Part shown: positions 1 to 8,275 of the stretch, one piece after another
Layout: every line of letters begins with the position of its first letter
How positions within the stretch are numbered: position 1 is the first letter of the stretch
NCBI RefSeq assembly: GCF_009865385.1
Contig: NZ_WWJT01000748.1
Location: 1-64,000 of the forward strand
DNA: 64,000 nucleotides
From: Streptomyces sp. SID486
GTDB lineage: Bacteria > Actinomycetota > Actinomycetes > Streptomycetales > Streptomycetaceae
Direction: 5' to 3'
Notes under the pieces: model-generated
The model's input: only the letters and a program-made list of their open reading frames with translations
Database searches by the model: none
Told to the model about the DNA's origin: nothing
Position numbers and translations under genes: made by a program

Positions 1-15
1 GCCTCCGAGGGAACT

Positions 16-243
16 CCCGCGCGTTGCGCGGGCGGACTCCTCGCGTTGCGAGGAGTTGGGCTCTGCGCTGCGCTCCGAGCCATGTTTCCTTCCGTCAGGA
101 GTTTTGCTTGATCCGGAGATTGGGCTGGTGCCTTCCGGCTCGCCGCTTGCGCTCTGAGCCGGTGGCTCCCTCGTCGCTACGCTCCTTGAGGGAGCTTTGG
201 GGTCCGTCCGCTGCGCTCCCGGACCCGGCCCGCGTTCGCGGGC
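16..243. repeat. Array of consecutive short hairpins
   Basis: Six clear inverted repeats follow one another: 16-22/26-32, 36-44/48-56, 135-141/156-162, 165-172/188-195, 201-206/220-225 and 228-234/237-243. A weaker one (ggctc/gagcc) lies near 59-83. The first two have GTT loops between G+C-rich 7-9 bp arms. Several of the longer loops carry a CGCTGCGCTC-like core. No long open frame is convincing here. The arrangement recalls actinomycete palindromic repeat clusters or tandem terminators. A telomere-like or origin role cannot be excluded, because the sequence to the left is missing. Confidence 0.7.
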
Positions 244-451
244 GGCTGGCTACGGGGTAGAGAGTTGAGCTGGTTCGCCGCCTGTTTCCTTTGTATCGGA
301 ACTTTTGGTGAATCCGGGTTAGGGGTGGGTGCCCGGTTGCGTTGGAGGTTGCGGTGGGCGGGCCGTGGTGTGTCCGGTTGGGATGAGGTGATGTCAGTCA
401 GAGGCGGCTACAAAGGTGTTGGGGTTCTCTTCGTGTGGGCGCCGAGGTGTG
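244..451. other. Non-coding stretch, nothing assigned
   Basis: This follows the hairpin array and runs to the stop codon of the small minus-strand gene at 452-619. I see no convincing coding frame, operator or terminator in it. Confidence 0.4.
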
Positions 452-619
452 TCAGTCGTGCTGCCACCAGGTCACCGCCAGGCCGGCCAGAAGGGCGCCG
501 ATGTGACGGGCTGCTCCGGTGACGAGTGCCACGGAGACGAGGCGCCACCACGGGGCCGGGGTGAGTGTCACGTCAGCCTGGTGCGGGGTGGCCGAGGAGG
601 TGCGGTTCTTCTTCAACAC
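452..619 (-). CDS. Small hypothetical membrane-type protein, 55 aa
   Basis: I do not recognise this protein. A GTG start at 619 has a plausible ribosome-binding site (GAAGGAC) about 10 nt upstream. The product is 55 aa: a basic, polar N-terminus (starting MLKKNRTSS), then a hydrophobic stretch at about residues 28-51 rich in W, A, L and V that could be one membrane segment or amphipathic helix, ending WWQHD. It is divergent from the 796-1590 gene, with about 176 bp between them that probably holds both promoters. Small proteins like this are common on actinomycete plasmids and integrative elements. It could also be a chance frame. Confidence 0.45.
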   Translation of the reverse strand: MLKKNRTSSATPHQADVTLTPAPWWRLVSVALVTGAARHIGALLAGLAVTWWQHD

Positions 620-795
620 GGTAGAGGTCCTTCTCTCAGTCAGTCGTGGCGGCGCCCTGTGCGCGGGGTGGGTTGATGCAGCGCGGCGGCTCGCCGGGTG
701 GTGTGTGCTGCTGTGTTGATCGTGGCAGTCGGGTGGTAGGCGCTGCATCCTCAACTGGGGCCCGGTTGGCGGGAGAACGATGTAATTTCCACCCC

Positions 796-1590
796 GTGTA
801 CACCTGGGAGAGCATCAGCGGGCCCGGCTCCATCGACGACCTCGTCGCGGATGCCCATGCGGCCGGCTATCCGGACGTGACCGTACGGCGGATCCACGAC
901 TGGATCGCCAAGGGGCTGCTGGACCAGCCGCGGCTGCGTACCCGGCGGCAGGGTTCGGACAAGGCCGAGCACAGCGCCACCCAGCGTCGGCTGCTGCTGC
1001 TCCTGCTGGACAAGCGGCAGCAGGTACAGCATCTGAGTGCGCTGGCGCAGGTTCCGTTGGCGATGTGGCTGTGGTGGAACGGCTACGTGCCCACCCGGCA
1101 GGCGCAGCGGGCGTGGGCGACGTGGGTGGGGCGCGGCCGGCGCAACCAGGAGGTGGCCCGCGAGGGCGCTCTCGGCCTGCTGGAGCAGGTCGGGCATCAG
1201 CTGGCCACGCCGACCGCGCGGGCCCGGTTCGTGCGGATCATCACCGAGCTGGGCAACGGCAAGGCCCTGACGGTGCGCGGGCGGGCAGAATTGCTGGACG
1301 CCGTGCGGGACGTCATGGAACCGGACACCGTGTTCGCCGCCAGCAGCCTCGTCCGCGCGCTCGGGCCCGCGCAGACACCGATGACCGTCGAGACGGTCGT
1401 GGACCACGTCGAGGCCCTCAGCATCGCGCTGAGCCGCACCCTGGACGGGAAGGTCGACACCACGCTGCTGGCCAACCTCTTCCGCGAGCCCACCATCCAG
1501 GAGCAGTTCGACCAGGCCGGACGGCAGCTACTGCTCGTCCTCGGCATGCACCTGATCCGGCCCCGCAACCGGCCGGGCTCACGGCAGTAG
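796..1590 (+). CDS. Hypothetical protein with N-terminal MerR/winged-helix-like segment, 264 aa
   Basis: The GTG at 796 is the most likely start, because the open frame further upstream runs through the divergent promoter region and has poor protein character. The first 60 residues (SIDDLVADAHAAGYPDVTVRR, then IHDWIAKGLL) look like the N-terminus of a MerR-type helix-turn-helix, in which a short helix pair is followed by a wing and a basic patch (RLRTRRQGSDK). The remainder is helical and Leu-rich (about residues 65-260) and I do not recognise it. DNA binding is inferred; the target is unknown. It is transcribed away from the 55-aa gene. Confidence 0.7.
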   Translation: MYTWESISGPGSIDDLVADAHAAGYPDVTVRRIHDWIAKGLLDQPRLRTRRQGSDKAEHSATQRRLLLLLLDKRQQVQHLSALAQVPLAMWLWWNGYVPTRQAQRAWATWVGRGRRNQEVAREGALGLLEQVGHQLATPTARARFVRIITELGNGKALTVRGRAELLDAVRDVMEPDTVFAASSLVRALGPAQTPMTVETVVDHVEALSIALSRTLDGKVDTTLLANLFREPTIQEQFDQAGRQLLLVLGMHLIRPRNRPGSRQ

Positions 1591-1610
1591 CCATCCATGA
1601 CCTTGCGTCG

Positions 1611-1745
1611 GTGACGAGCCAGATCACCGACGAGGCGCGGCCCTCGACGAGGCGGGCATGGCATCTGCGGGAGCCGGACGACTACGAGCTCCTCGGCCTC
1701 GGCTGCCTCAGCACCCCCGCGGCCGCAGTGGCTGGAGCTGTATGA
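1611..1745 (+). CDS. Possible small ORF or gene fragment, 44 aa
   Basis: A GTG-started frame 20 nt downstream of the previous stop encodes an acidic and basic mixed peptide (ARPSTRRAWHLREPDDYELL) followed by an Ala-rich tail. GC3 is consistent with coding, but there is no clear ribosome-binding site and no recognisable family. It may be a remnant of a larger gene or a chance frame. Confidence 0.25.
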   Translation: MTSQITDEARPSTRRAWHLREPDDYELLGLGCLSTPAAAVAGAV

Positions 1746-2015
1746 CGGAGAGGAAACTTGCCGCTCGGGAGGCAGACGCACCGGCAAGTCTTCCCACGCA
1801 GGAACACGGCAGCCTCTCAGAGGAGCTGCGCCATGATCGGCCGCCTGAACGGGCCCGAATCACAGGACGGCGCGCCGCAGTCTCCCCGCCCGCGGAGCAG
1901 AGTAGGACCCGACCAATAGGCCCCTTTTCCAGCGTGAATAGGAGATAGAGGCGGTCGGCTGTAATATCTCTACGAAGCGCATTCCGCGAAAACTGAACAG
2001 GAGAAGGAGAGTCAC
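1746..2015 (+). promoter_or_regulatory. Leader region of the 77-aa gene
   Basis: About 270 bp without a credible gene. The last 100 bp are clearly richer in A+T than the surroundings and end in a strong purine-rich ribosome-binding site (AGGAGAAGGAGAG) directly before the ATG at 2016. A promoter here is inferred from the A+T content; I cannot assign -35 and -10 elements with confidence. Confidence 0.4.
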
Positions 2016-2249
2016 ATGGCCGACCTCGATGAAGAATCCAACGAGGCGGCCGAGACCCAGGTCCCCGATCCCGTCAAGGAACCGGACGTTGAGCCGGACC
2101 AGATGGCGGCCCACGCCCACGGCAAGACTTCGTGGCGTGAGGAGGCGTACATGACGCTGGGGATCGTCTACTACGGCGGTCACATCGCCCTCTGGGCGTG
2201 GCTGCAGGTGCAGGAGCAGCTCTTTCCGCTGGTCCACCCCTACATGTAG
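2016..2249 (+). CDS. Small protein, 77 aa, acidic N-terminus and hydrophobic C-terminal segment
   Basis: The ATG is preceded by a very strong ribosome-binding site, so the gene is probably real and well expressed. The first 35 residues are highly acidic (DLDEESNEAAETQ, then EPDVEPDQ). Residues 47-75 are hydrophobic and aromatic (TLGIVYYGGHIALWAWLQ) and could form a membrane helix. The protein ends HPYM. I do not recognise the family. It stands alone, followed at 2364-2460 by a double-hairpin terminator, so it is a monocistronic unit. The layout (acidic leader-like half, distinct C-terminal half) could fit a peptide precursor or a small membrane-associated regulator, but there is no evidence for either. 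Confidence 0.7.
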   Translation: MADLDEESNEAAETQVPDPVKEPDVEPDQMAAHAHGKTSWREEAYMTLGIVYYGGHIALWAWLQVQEQLFPLVHPYM

Positions 2250-2363
2250 ACCGCGGAGCCCGACCTCACGGTCAGTGGAGTCGGGCTCCGCGACGGTCGC
2301 GGCATGCTCCAGGAGGCTTGGAAAAGTCCACATCCACAAGGCTCCCGGGTGAAGATTCAACCG

Positions 2364-2411
2364 GACCGTGTCCGAAGACTTTGGTTGCAGCCAGATTCTT
2401 CGGACACGGTC
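2364..2411 (+). terminator. 14-bp stem hairpin
   Basis: A perfect 14-bp inverted repeat (2364-2377 with 2398-2411) encloses a 20-nt loop, 115 bp after the stop of the 77-aa gene. There is no U-run of its own; it precedes a second hairpin that has one. Confidence 0.75.
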
Positions 2412-2418
2412 ATTCTAG

Positions 2419-2460
2419 CGCGCTACGGAAGTGAACTAATCACGCCGTAGCGCGTTTTTT
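2419..2460 (+). terminator. Rho-independent terminator
   Basis: A perfect 10-bp stem (2419-2428 with 2445-2454), 16-nt loop, then six consecutive T at 2455-2460. This is a classical intrinsic terminator, and it ends the 77-aa transcription unit together with the hairpin just upstream. Confidence 0.88.
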
Positions 2461-2627
2461 CAATCTGACGGTTCTGTCGAAAATCTAAAAAGTGGATTCG
2501 CCACACCGTACCAAAGTTGCCGGGATGGCGTTTTCACCATCCAGCACATTTGTCGTTTCGGCCCATCCGGTCAGATTGCCCGTCCTACGAATCTGCGATC
2601 CCGGCAGAACGCGAGGACTGTGAATCG

Positions 2628-3136
2628 GTGAACGAGATTCGCCGGACGTCCCCGCGGGACCGGCCCGGGCCCGCGAAGGCGAAAGTCCTGCTCGAGCATC
2701 TGGGCGGCGCCGCGCCCAACCCGCAGGCAACCGCGCAGTGGCGGCGATCGCGGTCGCCCTCGACCACACCGACCGCCACAGCGCTGTACGACCCGAAGGA
2801 CCCGTTCGACGAAGCGGTCGCCGCGGTCTACGTCCAGGCCTCCGGCGGACTCGGCGACCTGTCCGCGCCGGTGCTGTCCCTGACGGCCGGCGACACCGAA
2901 CGGCCCGGCCTGCTCAGCTACATCAAGGCCTGCGGTTCATCCGGATCGAGGCGTTCGACACCGACGCCGCGGTCACCGCCACCGCACTCCTGAGGTTCGG
3001 GCACTCCTGGGCCGCCGTCCACGCCATCCACGCCGCCCGCCCCTCCCCCACCCACCCCAGCGGACGATTCCTGCTCACCCTCACCCCCAAGGCCTACGCG
3101 GGCACCGGCGTCCAAGCCGTCCACCCCGACCAGTAG
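2628..3136 (+). pseudogene. Frameshifted remnant, possibly a PIN-domain-like toxin
   Basis: Good protein sequence jumps between frames. One frame carries an LDHTDRH-like stretch to about 2780, a second carries DPFDEAVAAVYVQ to GLLSYIKA at 2790-2930, and the first frame resumes with RIEAFDTDAAVTATALL to the stop at 3136. At least two frameshifts are needed to join them. The order of acidic positions and the C-terminal pattern (HSWAAVHAIHAARP, then LTLTPKAYAGTGV) recall small actinomycete PIN-domain proteins; I hold that loosely. Its last 48 bp and the DNA after it are repeated at 9452-9622. Confidence 0.5.
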
Positions 3137-3288
3137 CCGACAGCCACCCCGCCGGCAGACCGGCACGATCGTCGCGTCGGCCCGGGTCTGGTCGGGCCGC
3201 GCCCTGACAACCACGAAGACCCGGTGCTGCTCTCGCCGGGAGCAGCACCGCTCGCACAGGGCGGCTGCGTCGTCCGGACGGCCATCCC
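3089..3288. repeat. Direct repeat copy A, flanking the 3.3-9.1 kb block
   Basis: This copy begins with the last codons of the remnant (KAYAGTGVQAVHPDQ) and continues about 150 bp past its stop. Copy B is at 9452-9622 in the same orientation. They match over most of their length with scattered substitutions, and copy A has about 30 extra bp, including a hairpin. The pair brackets the minus-strand three-gene block. Confidence 0.8.
3222..3250. terminator. 11-bp stem hairpin, probable terminator
   Basis: An inverted repeat (3222-3232 with 3240-3250) with a 7-nt loop and no U-run. It lies between the end of the remnant and the 3' end of the minus-strand gene at 3307, so it could terminate either strand. 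It is absent from repeat copy B. Confidence 0.55.
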
Positions 3289-3306
3289 TCCGTCGGCCGG
3301 GGGCGG

Positions 3307-6300
3307 TTACAGCACGTGGGCGTCGATGTCCCCTGCGGTGATCAGGGCGTTGCGCAGTTCTTTTGTGGGCTGGGCGAGTTGTGGGTCCGGTGGTCTCTGG
3401 CCCATCGCGGCCAGGAGAGTGCGGGCGTGCTGGCGGACGGTGGCGTCCCGCCATGGGTCGGTGCTGGGGTGGGCGACGAGCAGGGCGGTGAGTTGCGCGG
3501 CTGCGGGCTTGTCCGGGTGATGGGCGGATCGCTCGGCGATGTGGTCCATATCGCGCAGGGCAGGCGTGTGGCGGGCGGAGGCAAGAGTGAGGTCGAGCCA
3601 GACCGTGTCGTTGATGCTGGCCTGGGCGAAGGTGCCCGCTCCCGCCAGGGCGCCTTCGGGAAGGTCCGCTGCCAGGGCGGCCCGCCACAGCTCCACGACG
3701 GCGGCGGCCGGGGCAGCGGCGGCGCGGGCAGCGCGGTGGGCGAGGAGTTCCAGCAGCCGGGACACCGCGGCCGCTCCGCCGTCCGCAGCGGCGAGCTCGG
3801 TGAGGAGCGCGGTCGGGTCGCCAAGGAAGTGCGGATCGTCCAGGAGGGCCAGTGCCACTTGGAAGGCGGCTTCTCGCGGGGTGCTGGTGCGCAGCCGGGT
3901 CAGGAGTTCGGCGCGGTCAAGTTCGACGAGCAGCGGAAAGTGGGAGAGGCCCCAGCGCAGCCAGGCGGAGGCGGCGGAGGGGGTGCCGTCGGCCGGCAGG
4001 TGCAGCAGGACGCTGCGACGGTCCAGGAGCCAATCTCGGGCCCGCTGGTGTAGCAGCGGCAGGTAGGGGCCGAGGGCGGCGGCGGTCCGGAGTTGGGTGC
4101 CGGTGGCTTCGGTGATGGTTGCCAGCTGCTTGAGGAGTCTGGTGGGCAGGCCGTCACCGGGAGCGCCGTGCTGGTGTTGTGCGTGTTCGAGGAGGCAGTG
4201 CAGTGCGCGGGCGGCGGGGTCGGTGCCGACGAAATCGGCGGGGATCGTGCCGGGTGGGGTGTCGTCGGGCGGACTGGCGGGTGGGCTGGTCAGAGGTGCG
4301 GTCAGGGCGTAGAGGTGGTCCAGGACGGCCGGGAGGCTGTCGCCGAGGTCGGTGCCGGTTCCCAACGCGAAGAGCACCAACAGGAGCATCGCCTGTTCGG
4401 CCAGATGCGCCGTGGACGGCTGGTCGTCGTCCGGGTCGGTCGCGGGAGGCTCGTTCGCGGTTGGGTCGGTGTCGCGGTGTACGGCGAAGGCCGTCGTTGC
4501 GGCCTCGGCCAGTGCGTTGCCGGGGAACGTGTCGCGCTTGGCGACCTGTTCAGAGGCGAGGTACAGGTAGAAGGCGCGCAGGCGGGGCTGGGTGAGGCGG
4601 GCGGTGATCTCGGCCGGTGCCGTGGTCCAGGCAACCGGATCATTCTGGATCAGGGCGCGCAGCACCTTTAGGTAGCGCCAGTCGCCAGCGTCGGGTGCGG
4701 CGGCCAGCGCGTCGGCGGCCGCGGCGGGGCCGTGTTCGGCGGCAATGGCCGCCGCCTGGGTCTCGTCGACCGCTGGCGGCAGACTGCTCATGATCTGGAC
4801 GAACGGTTCGGCGGTGCGCGGGTCTGCCGGACCGGACGGCTTGGCGCGGCGCAGCAAGGACAGCACCGGCTCCCAGGCGGTGAGGACCGGTGCGGGCAGC
4901 ACGGGCGACCAGTCCCACACCCGCACCCAGGCCCGCGGTGGCGGGCCGGACGAGGAAGGGTCGTAGTCGGCGAGTTCCTTCGGGCCGGGCACGGGGCCGC
5001 AGGCGTCGGCCAGCTGCGCGTGCAGGTGCGCGGCCGCCTCGGGCGGGCAGTGGCGGTGCAGGTAGTCGACGAGCCGGGCGCCTTCCGGCGTCGGGCGGTG
5101 GGCCAGCAGCGCGGGAAGCAGCTCGGTGGCCTTCTCCCACCAGGTGTCGGCCTCCTGGGAACCTGCGGTGGCGTCGGGCGGAAGCTGCTGGAGGTGGGCG
5201 GCCAGCAGCCGGTCGCGCAGCTGTGGGTCTGCCTTCCCCACCTGCCGCACCAGTGCCGCGGTGCGCTCCACCAGGGGCACCCCGGCGCGGGCGTCGGCCG
5301 CTGCCACGTCGAGGACCGCCCGCGCCAGCACCGGGCCGAAGAAGGCCTCCGGGTGGTCCAGCGCGACCTCGTCCAGATCCCGGCGGAAGACGGCGGTGTG
5401 CCGGACGGCCGGGTGCGTGCGCTGCACATCGGCCTGCAACAAAACGGCGAGCACGGTCCGGATCAACGGCAGGCACGGATGCGCCGGGCCTTCCTCAAGG
5501 CGGCGGGACGAGGGGTAGGCGGTGCGCCGCAGAGCCAGGAGCAGCTCGGCGGCCTCATAGGTGGGCAGCTGGGCGGCGGTAAGCCGGGGGGTGCGCTCTC
5601 GGGTCTCGTCGCCGGGCAGGTCCCCGTCCTCGGTGGCTGTCCGGAACTCCTGGTCGTGCTCGACGCGTACAAAGGCGGCCAGCAGCATCTCCACCGTGCG
5701 GATCCAGTCCTCATCGCGCTCCGCCAGCGGGATGTCGCCTGCCCAGTCGGCGGCCAGCCGTAGCAACCAGCCGTCCGCCGCCTTAGGCTCGCGCCCCTCG
5801 CGGGTCAGGGCGGACACCACGGTGCGCACCTTCGGGTGCAGGCCGATGCCGGGGCGGGCGGCCAGGCGCAGCAGCGCGCCCGTGGCTTCCGGGCCGGCCG
5901 CCGCTATTTGTGCGGCGTGCTCGGCCAGCCACGTCCGTGCCTGCTCGGGGGCGACTTCGGTGAGATGGTCGAGGTAGGGGGTGGCGGGCCAATTACCTTC
6001 CGGGCTGGTGGTGTCGGGCAGCAGCCAGACCTCATCCAGCAGGTCCAGCCAGGCCGCGGCCGGGCGGGAGAGGAAGAAGTACCGCATCGCGCGCGGATCC
6101 GCCCACGCCTTCAGCCTCTCAGCGTCCTCGACCGTGGGACTTCGCAGGCCGGTCAGTTCCAGAACCTCCGCGGCACGCCCGGGAAGCGGCACGAACACCT
6201 CGCGCGCCAGGCGCAGAACCTGCCGGTAGCGGGCGCGGGCCTGGCTGGAAGGGCCGCCGTGCAAGACGTCCGACGTGCCGCCGTAAAGCTCGCCCCAGGC

Positions 6301-6825
6301 ATCCAGAGCACTCTCCTGCGCCGCGCCCAGGCGCTCGCCCATCAGCCGCTCGGCCACGCCCATCGCCCGACGCCGGTGATGCCCGCCCGGCCGCTCGAGT
6401 TCGGGGCGCAGTCCCTCTGCTGCCTCACGGATACGGCGCAGGGCCGCTTGCGGGTCACGGGAGCCGCGCTTCTTCCTTCTGCCCTCCCCCGCTGCCGGTT
6501 CCTCGTCAGGAGGCTGGTAGGCATCCACAGCCTTCAGCAAGGCGCGGGCCGCGCTCTGCAGGCCGACCGGCTCGCGCCCGTCTTTCCGGGACCCGGGGAG
6601 CTTCAGCAGCGCTTCCGCCGCGCCCCTTATGCACGTTTCGGCGATCTCCGCCTGCCGCTCGTAGCGCTCGTCCCCCAGCATCCGGTGCGCGTCCCGCAGC
6701 AGCCCCAGCGCCCGGGCCCCGGCCTCGCCCTGCTCCAGCAGTGCTGCGGCCAACGCCTCGTCCACCGGCTTGAGTTCAGCTTCGCGGCTGGGTGGGGCGG
6801 CAGTCGCCGGGGTCGCGTCGTCCAT
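3307..6825 (-). CDS. Large helical-repeat protein with HEPN-like N-terminal motif, 1172 aa
   Basis: I do not recognise this as a named family. I chose the ATG at 6825 because the open frame upstream is low in protein character and overlaps the upstream intergenic DNA. Residues 1-200 are charged helices with a motif LYGGTSDVLHGG at about 180-191, reminiscent of the conserved Tyr/Ser-Asp/His signature seen in HEPN-type helical bundles of some abortive-infection proteins; that is an inference. The remaining 950 residues are almost entirely Ala/Leu/Arg-rich helices without a P-loop or nuclease motif, as in a long solenoid scaffold. It is the last gene of a minus-strand group with 6995-8143 and 8276-9118, and the block is bracketed by direct repeats. 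Confidence 0.8.
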   Translation of the reverse strand: MDDATPATAAPPSREAELKPVDEALAAALLEQGEAGARALGLLRDAHRMLGDERYERQAEIAETCIRGAAEALLKLPGSRKDGREPVGLQSAARALLKAVDAYQPPDEEPAAGEGRRKKRGSRDPQAALRRIREAAEGLRPELERPGGHHRRRAMGVAERLMGERLGAAQESALDAWGELYGGTSDVLHGGPSSQARARYRQVLRLAREVFVPLPGRAAEVLELTGLRSPTVEDAERLKAWADPRAMRYFFLSRPAAAWLDLLDEVWLLPDTTSPEGNWPATPYLDHLTEVAPEQARTWLAEHAAQIAAAGPEATGALLRLAARPGIGLHPKVRTVVSALTREGREPKAADGWLLRLAADWAGDIPLAERDEDWIRTVEMLLAAFVRVEHDQEFRTATEDGDLPGDETRERTPRLTAAQLPTYEAAELLLALRRTAYPSSRRLEEGPAHPCLPLIRTVLAVLLQADVQRTHPAVRHTAVFRRDLDEVALDHPEAFFGPVLARAVLDVAAADARAGVPLVERTAALVRQVGKADPQLRDRLLAAHLQQLPPDATAGSQEADTWWEKATELLPALLAHRPTPEGARLVDYLHRHCPPEAAAHLHAQLADACGPVPGPKELADYDPSSSGPPPRAWVRVWDWSPVLPAPVLTAWEPVLSLLRRAKPSGPADPRTAEPFVQIMSSLPPAVDETQAAAIAAEHGPAAAADALAAAPDAGDWRYLKVLRALIQNDPVAWTTAPAEITARLTQPRLRAFYLYLASEQVAKRDTFPGNALAEAATTAFAVHRDTDPTANEPPATDPDDDQPSTAHLAEQAMLLLVLFALGTGTDLGDSLPAVLDHLYALTAPLTSPPASPPDDTPPGTIPADFVGTDPAARALHCLLEHAQHQHGAPGDGLPTRLLKQLATITEATGTQLRTAAALGPYLPLLHQRARDWLLDRRSVLLHLPADGTPSAASAWLRWGLSHFPLLVELDRAELLTRLRTSTPREAAFQVALALLDDPHFLGDPTALLTELAAADGGAAAVSRLLELLAHRAARAAAAPAAAVVELWRAALAADLPEGALAGAGTFAQASINDTVWLDLTLASARHTPALRDMDHIAERSAHHPDKPAAAQLTALLVAHPSTDPWRDATVRQHARTLLAAMGQRPPDPQLAQPTKELRNALITAGDIDAHVL

Positions 6826-6994
6826 GCAGGCCACCGTAGACGACACGGTCTCGCGAACCGGCGGGTAGCACTCGATCACGGGCGTCCAAGGGAGCCCACA
6901 GGCGCGCGCCGATCGGCAGGCGCACGCCGCAGGTGCGCTTCGTGGACGCTGCCGGGGCGGAACGTGAGCCAACAGTCCGCACCAGCCTGAGTCT

Positions 6995-8143
6995 TTACCG
7001 ACTGCCTGCTGGACCGGCCAGATACTGCTGGACACGACGGCGGGCCGCCGGCAGCGGATTTCCGCCTCCTTGGCCTTGCAAGATCCACGTCCGGGACACG
7101 AAGTAGTCGGGCTGGCGGAAGGTGGTAAGCAATCTGCCGTTGGGCTGCAGGCGGTGCTCGGTGAAGCCGTCCAGAGCGCCAGTAGCGACCGGTGTGCGGG
7201 CCCACGGATTGTGCAGTACGTGGAAGCCCTCGCTGAAGGTCTCGTGCTCCTCGGGCCCGTAGTCACCGACGACGTAGCCGAAGGGCACGGCCAGGGACGC
7301 GTTCGGGTCAGGGTCGTACATGAGGCCGACGCGGGCTATGGCCACGTCTTGCGGGCCGTAGCCCCGTTCGGTTCCCATACGGGCGAACTTCGACACGGTG
7401 GCACTGTTGGTGAAGATCACGGCGGCTAGGTGCTCGGCTTCGGGTTGGGCGAACAGGCCGCTTGGGATGGTCTTTTCCTTGTGCCGGTGTTCTGTGACGA
7501 CCTGGGAGTTCAGCACGAGCGAGCCGTGGCTGTCGCGAGTGGCGACGTCCCGGATCCCGTAGAGGTAGGTCGCCAGGGAGCTGACGGTGTGGATCAGGGA
7601 GCTGGGGCTGTGAAAGGACTGCACGGCGAGTACGAAAGGGATGCCGTCGACGTGCGGCTTCTCCCAGTAGGCATGGCCCTTGGCATCGCGGTGTTCGAGT
7701 TTGCGGCGCAGGGCTTTGCCGATCTGCATGGTGAACTCCGCTTCCGCCGCCTCCATGTCGTCGGGGATGCGTCGGCGCACTGCTGTGGCGATGTCCACGT
7801 CTTCGGCCGTCTCGCCCTGGGGCGGGTTGGTCGTCGTTGCTTCGATGGCGACGGGAGTGTCGCCGCCCACCAGGAAGTCCGGTGCGGGGTGGGTGCGGTC
7901 CAGTTCCTTGCCATGTTCGCGCAGGGCAGCATAGAGGGCCAGTTCGAAGACGCGAGCGGAGAAGCCTGCGGTCTGGAACTCACGGACGAAGCTGTGGTCG
8001 ACGTCGGGATAGCCGGCGAAGGTCTCGTCCATGAGGCGGCGGGCGGCGGCGTAGGCATGGGCTCCGCTGAAGTCGCGGAACTCGCGGCTGGCCTTCTCCG
8101 GCGTCATCTTCCGGGCGAGGTCAAACAGGCTTCGCGTCATCAT
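6995..8143 (-). CDS. Nuclease-like protein with degenerate PD-(D/E)XK pattern, 382 aa
   Basis: Starts at ATG 8143 (MMTRSLFD). A pattern typical of the restriction-endonuclease fold is visible: E67 in a helix (VFELALYAAL), then PDF at 88-90, then a strand with AIEATTTNP at 99-107, giving E-(x)n-D-(x)n-ExT in place of ExK. The sequence therefore fits a PD-(D/E)XK-like core whose lysine is replaced by Thr, either a family variant or an inactive form. The C-terminal half (about 150-380) is mixed alpha/beta and unassigned. It lies 169 bp upstream of the large helical protein and 132 bp downstream of the 280-aa gene, all on one strand, so co-transcription is likely. Role in defence is inferred from context. 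Confidence 0.75.
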   Translation of the reverse strand: MMTRSLFDLARKMTPEKASREFRDFSGAHAYAAARRLMDETFAGYPDVDHSFVREFQTAGFSARVFELALYAALREHGKELDRTHPAPDFLVGGDTPVAIEATTTNPPQGETAEDVDIATAVRRRIPDDMEAAEAEFTMQIGKALRRKLEHRDAKGHAYWEKPHVDGIPFVLAVQSFHSPSSLIHTVSSLATYLYGIRDVATRDSHGSLVLNSQVVTEHRHKEKTIPSGLFAQPEAEHLAAVIFTNSATVSKFARMGTERGYGPQDVAIARVGLMYDPDPNASLAVPFGYVVGDYGPEEHETFSEGFHVLHNPWARTPVATGALDGFTEHRLQPNGRLLTTFRQPDYFVSRTWILQGQGGGNPLPAARRRVQQYLAGPAGSR

Positions 8144-8275
8144 CGGCCTCCAGCGTGCCGGTCAGGTCAGGGTAGGGATGGCAGGTGGCCGTGGGCATCG
8201 ACCTGTTGGCGGCCCCATCGGGCCAGGACGTTGGCCGGGAAGTACGGAGTTTGGCCAACGTCCGTACGACGTGGG

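Noticed and set aside
16-243. Chromosome or plasmid telomere
   Set aside because: The hairpin run is suggestive, but the first bases do not match the usual Streptomyces telomere opening, and the window edge is arbitrary.
6826-7266. 147-codon upstream extension of the 1172-aa gene
   Set aside because: It runs over the 3' end of the nuclease-like gene and has poor protein character; the ATG at 6825 fits better.
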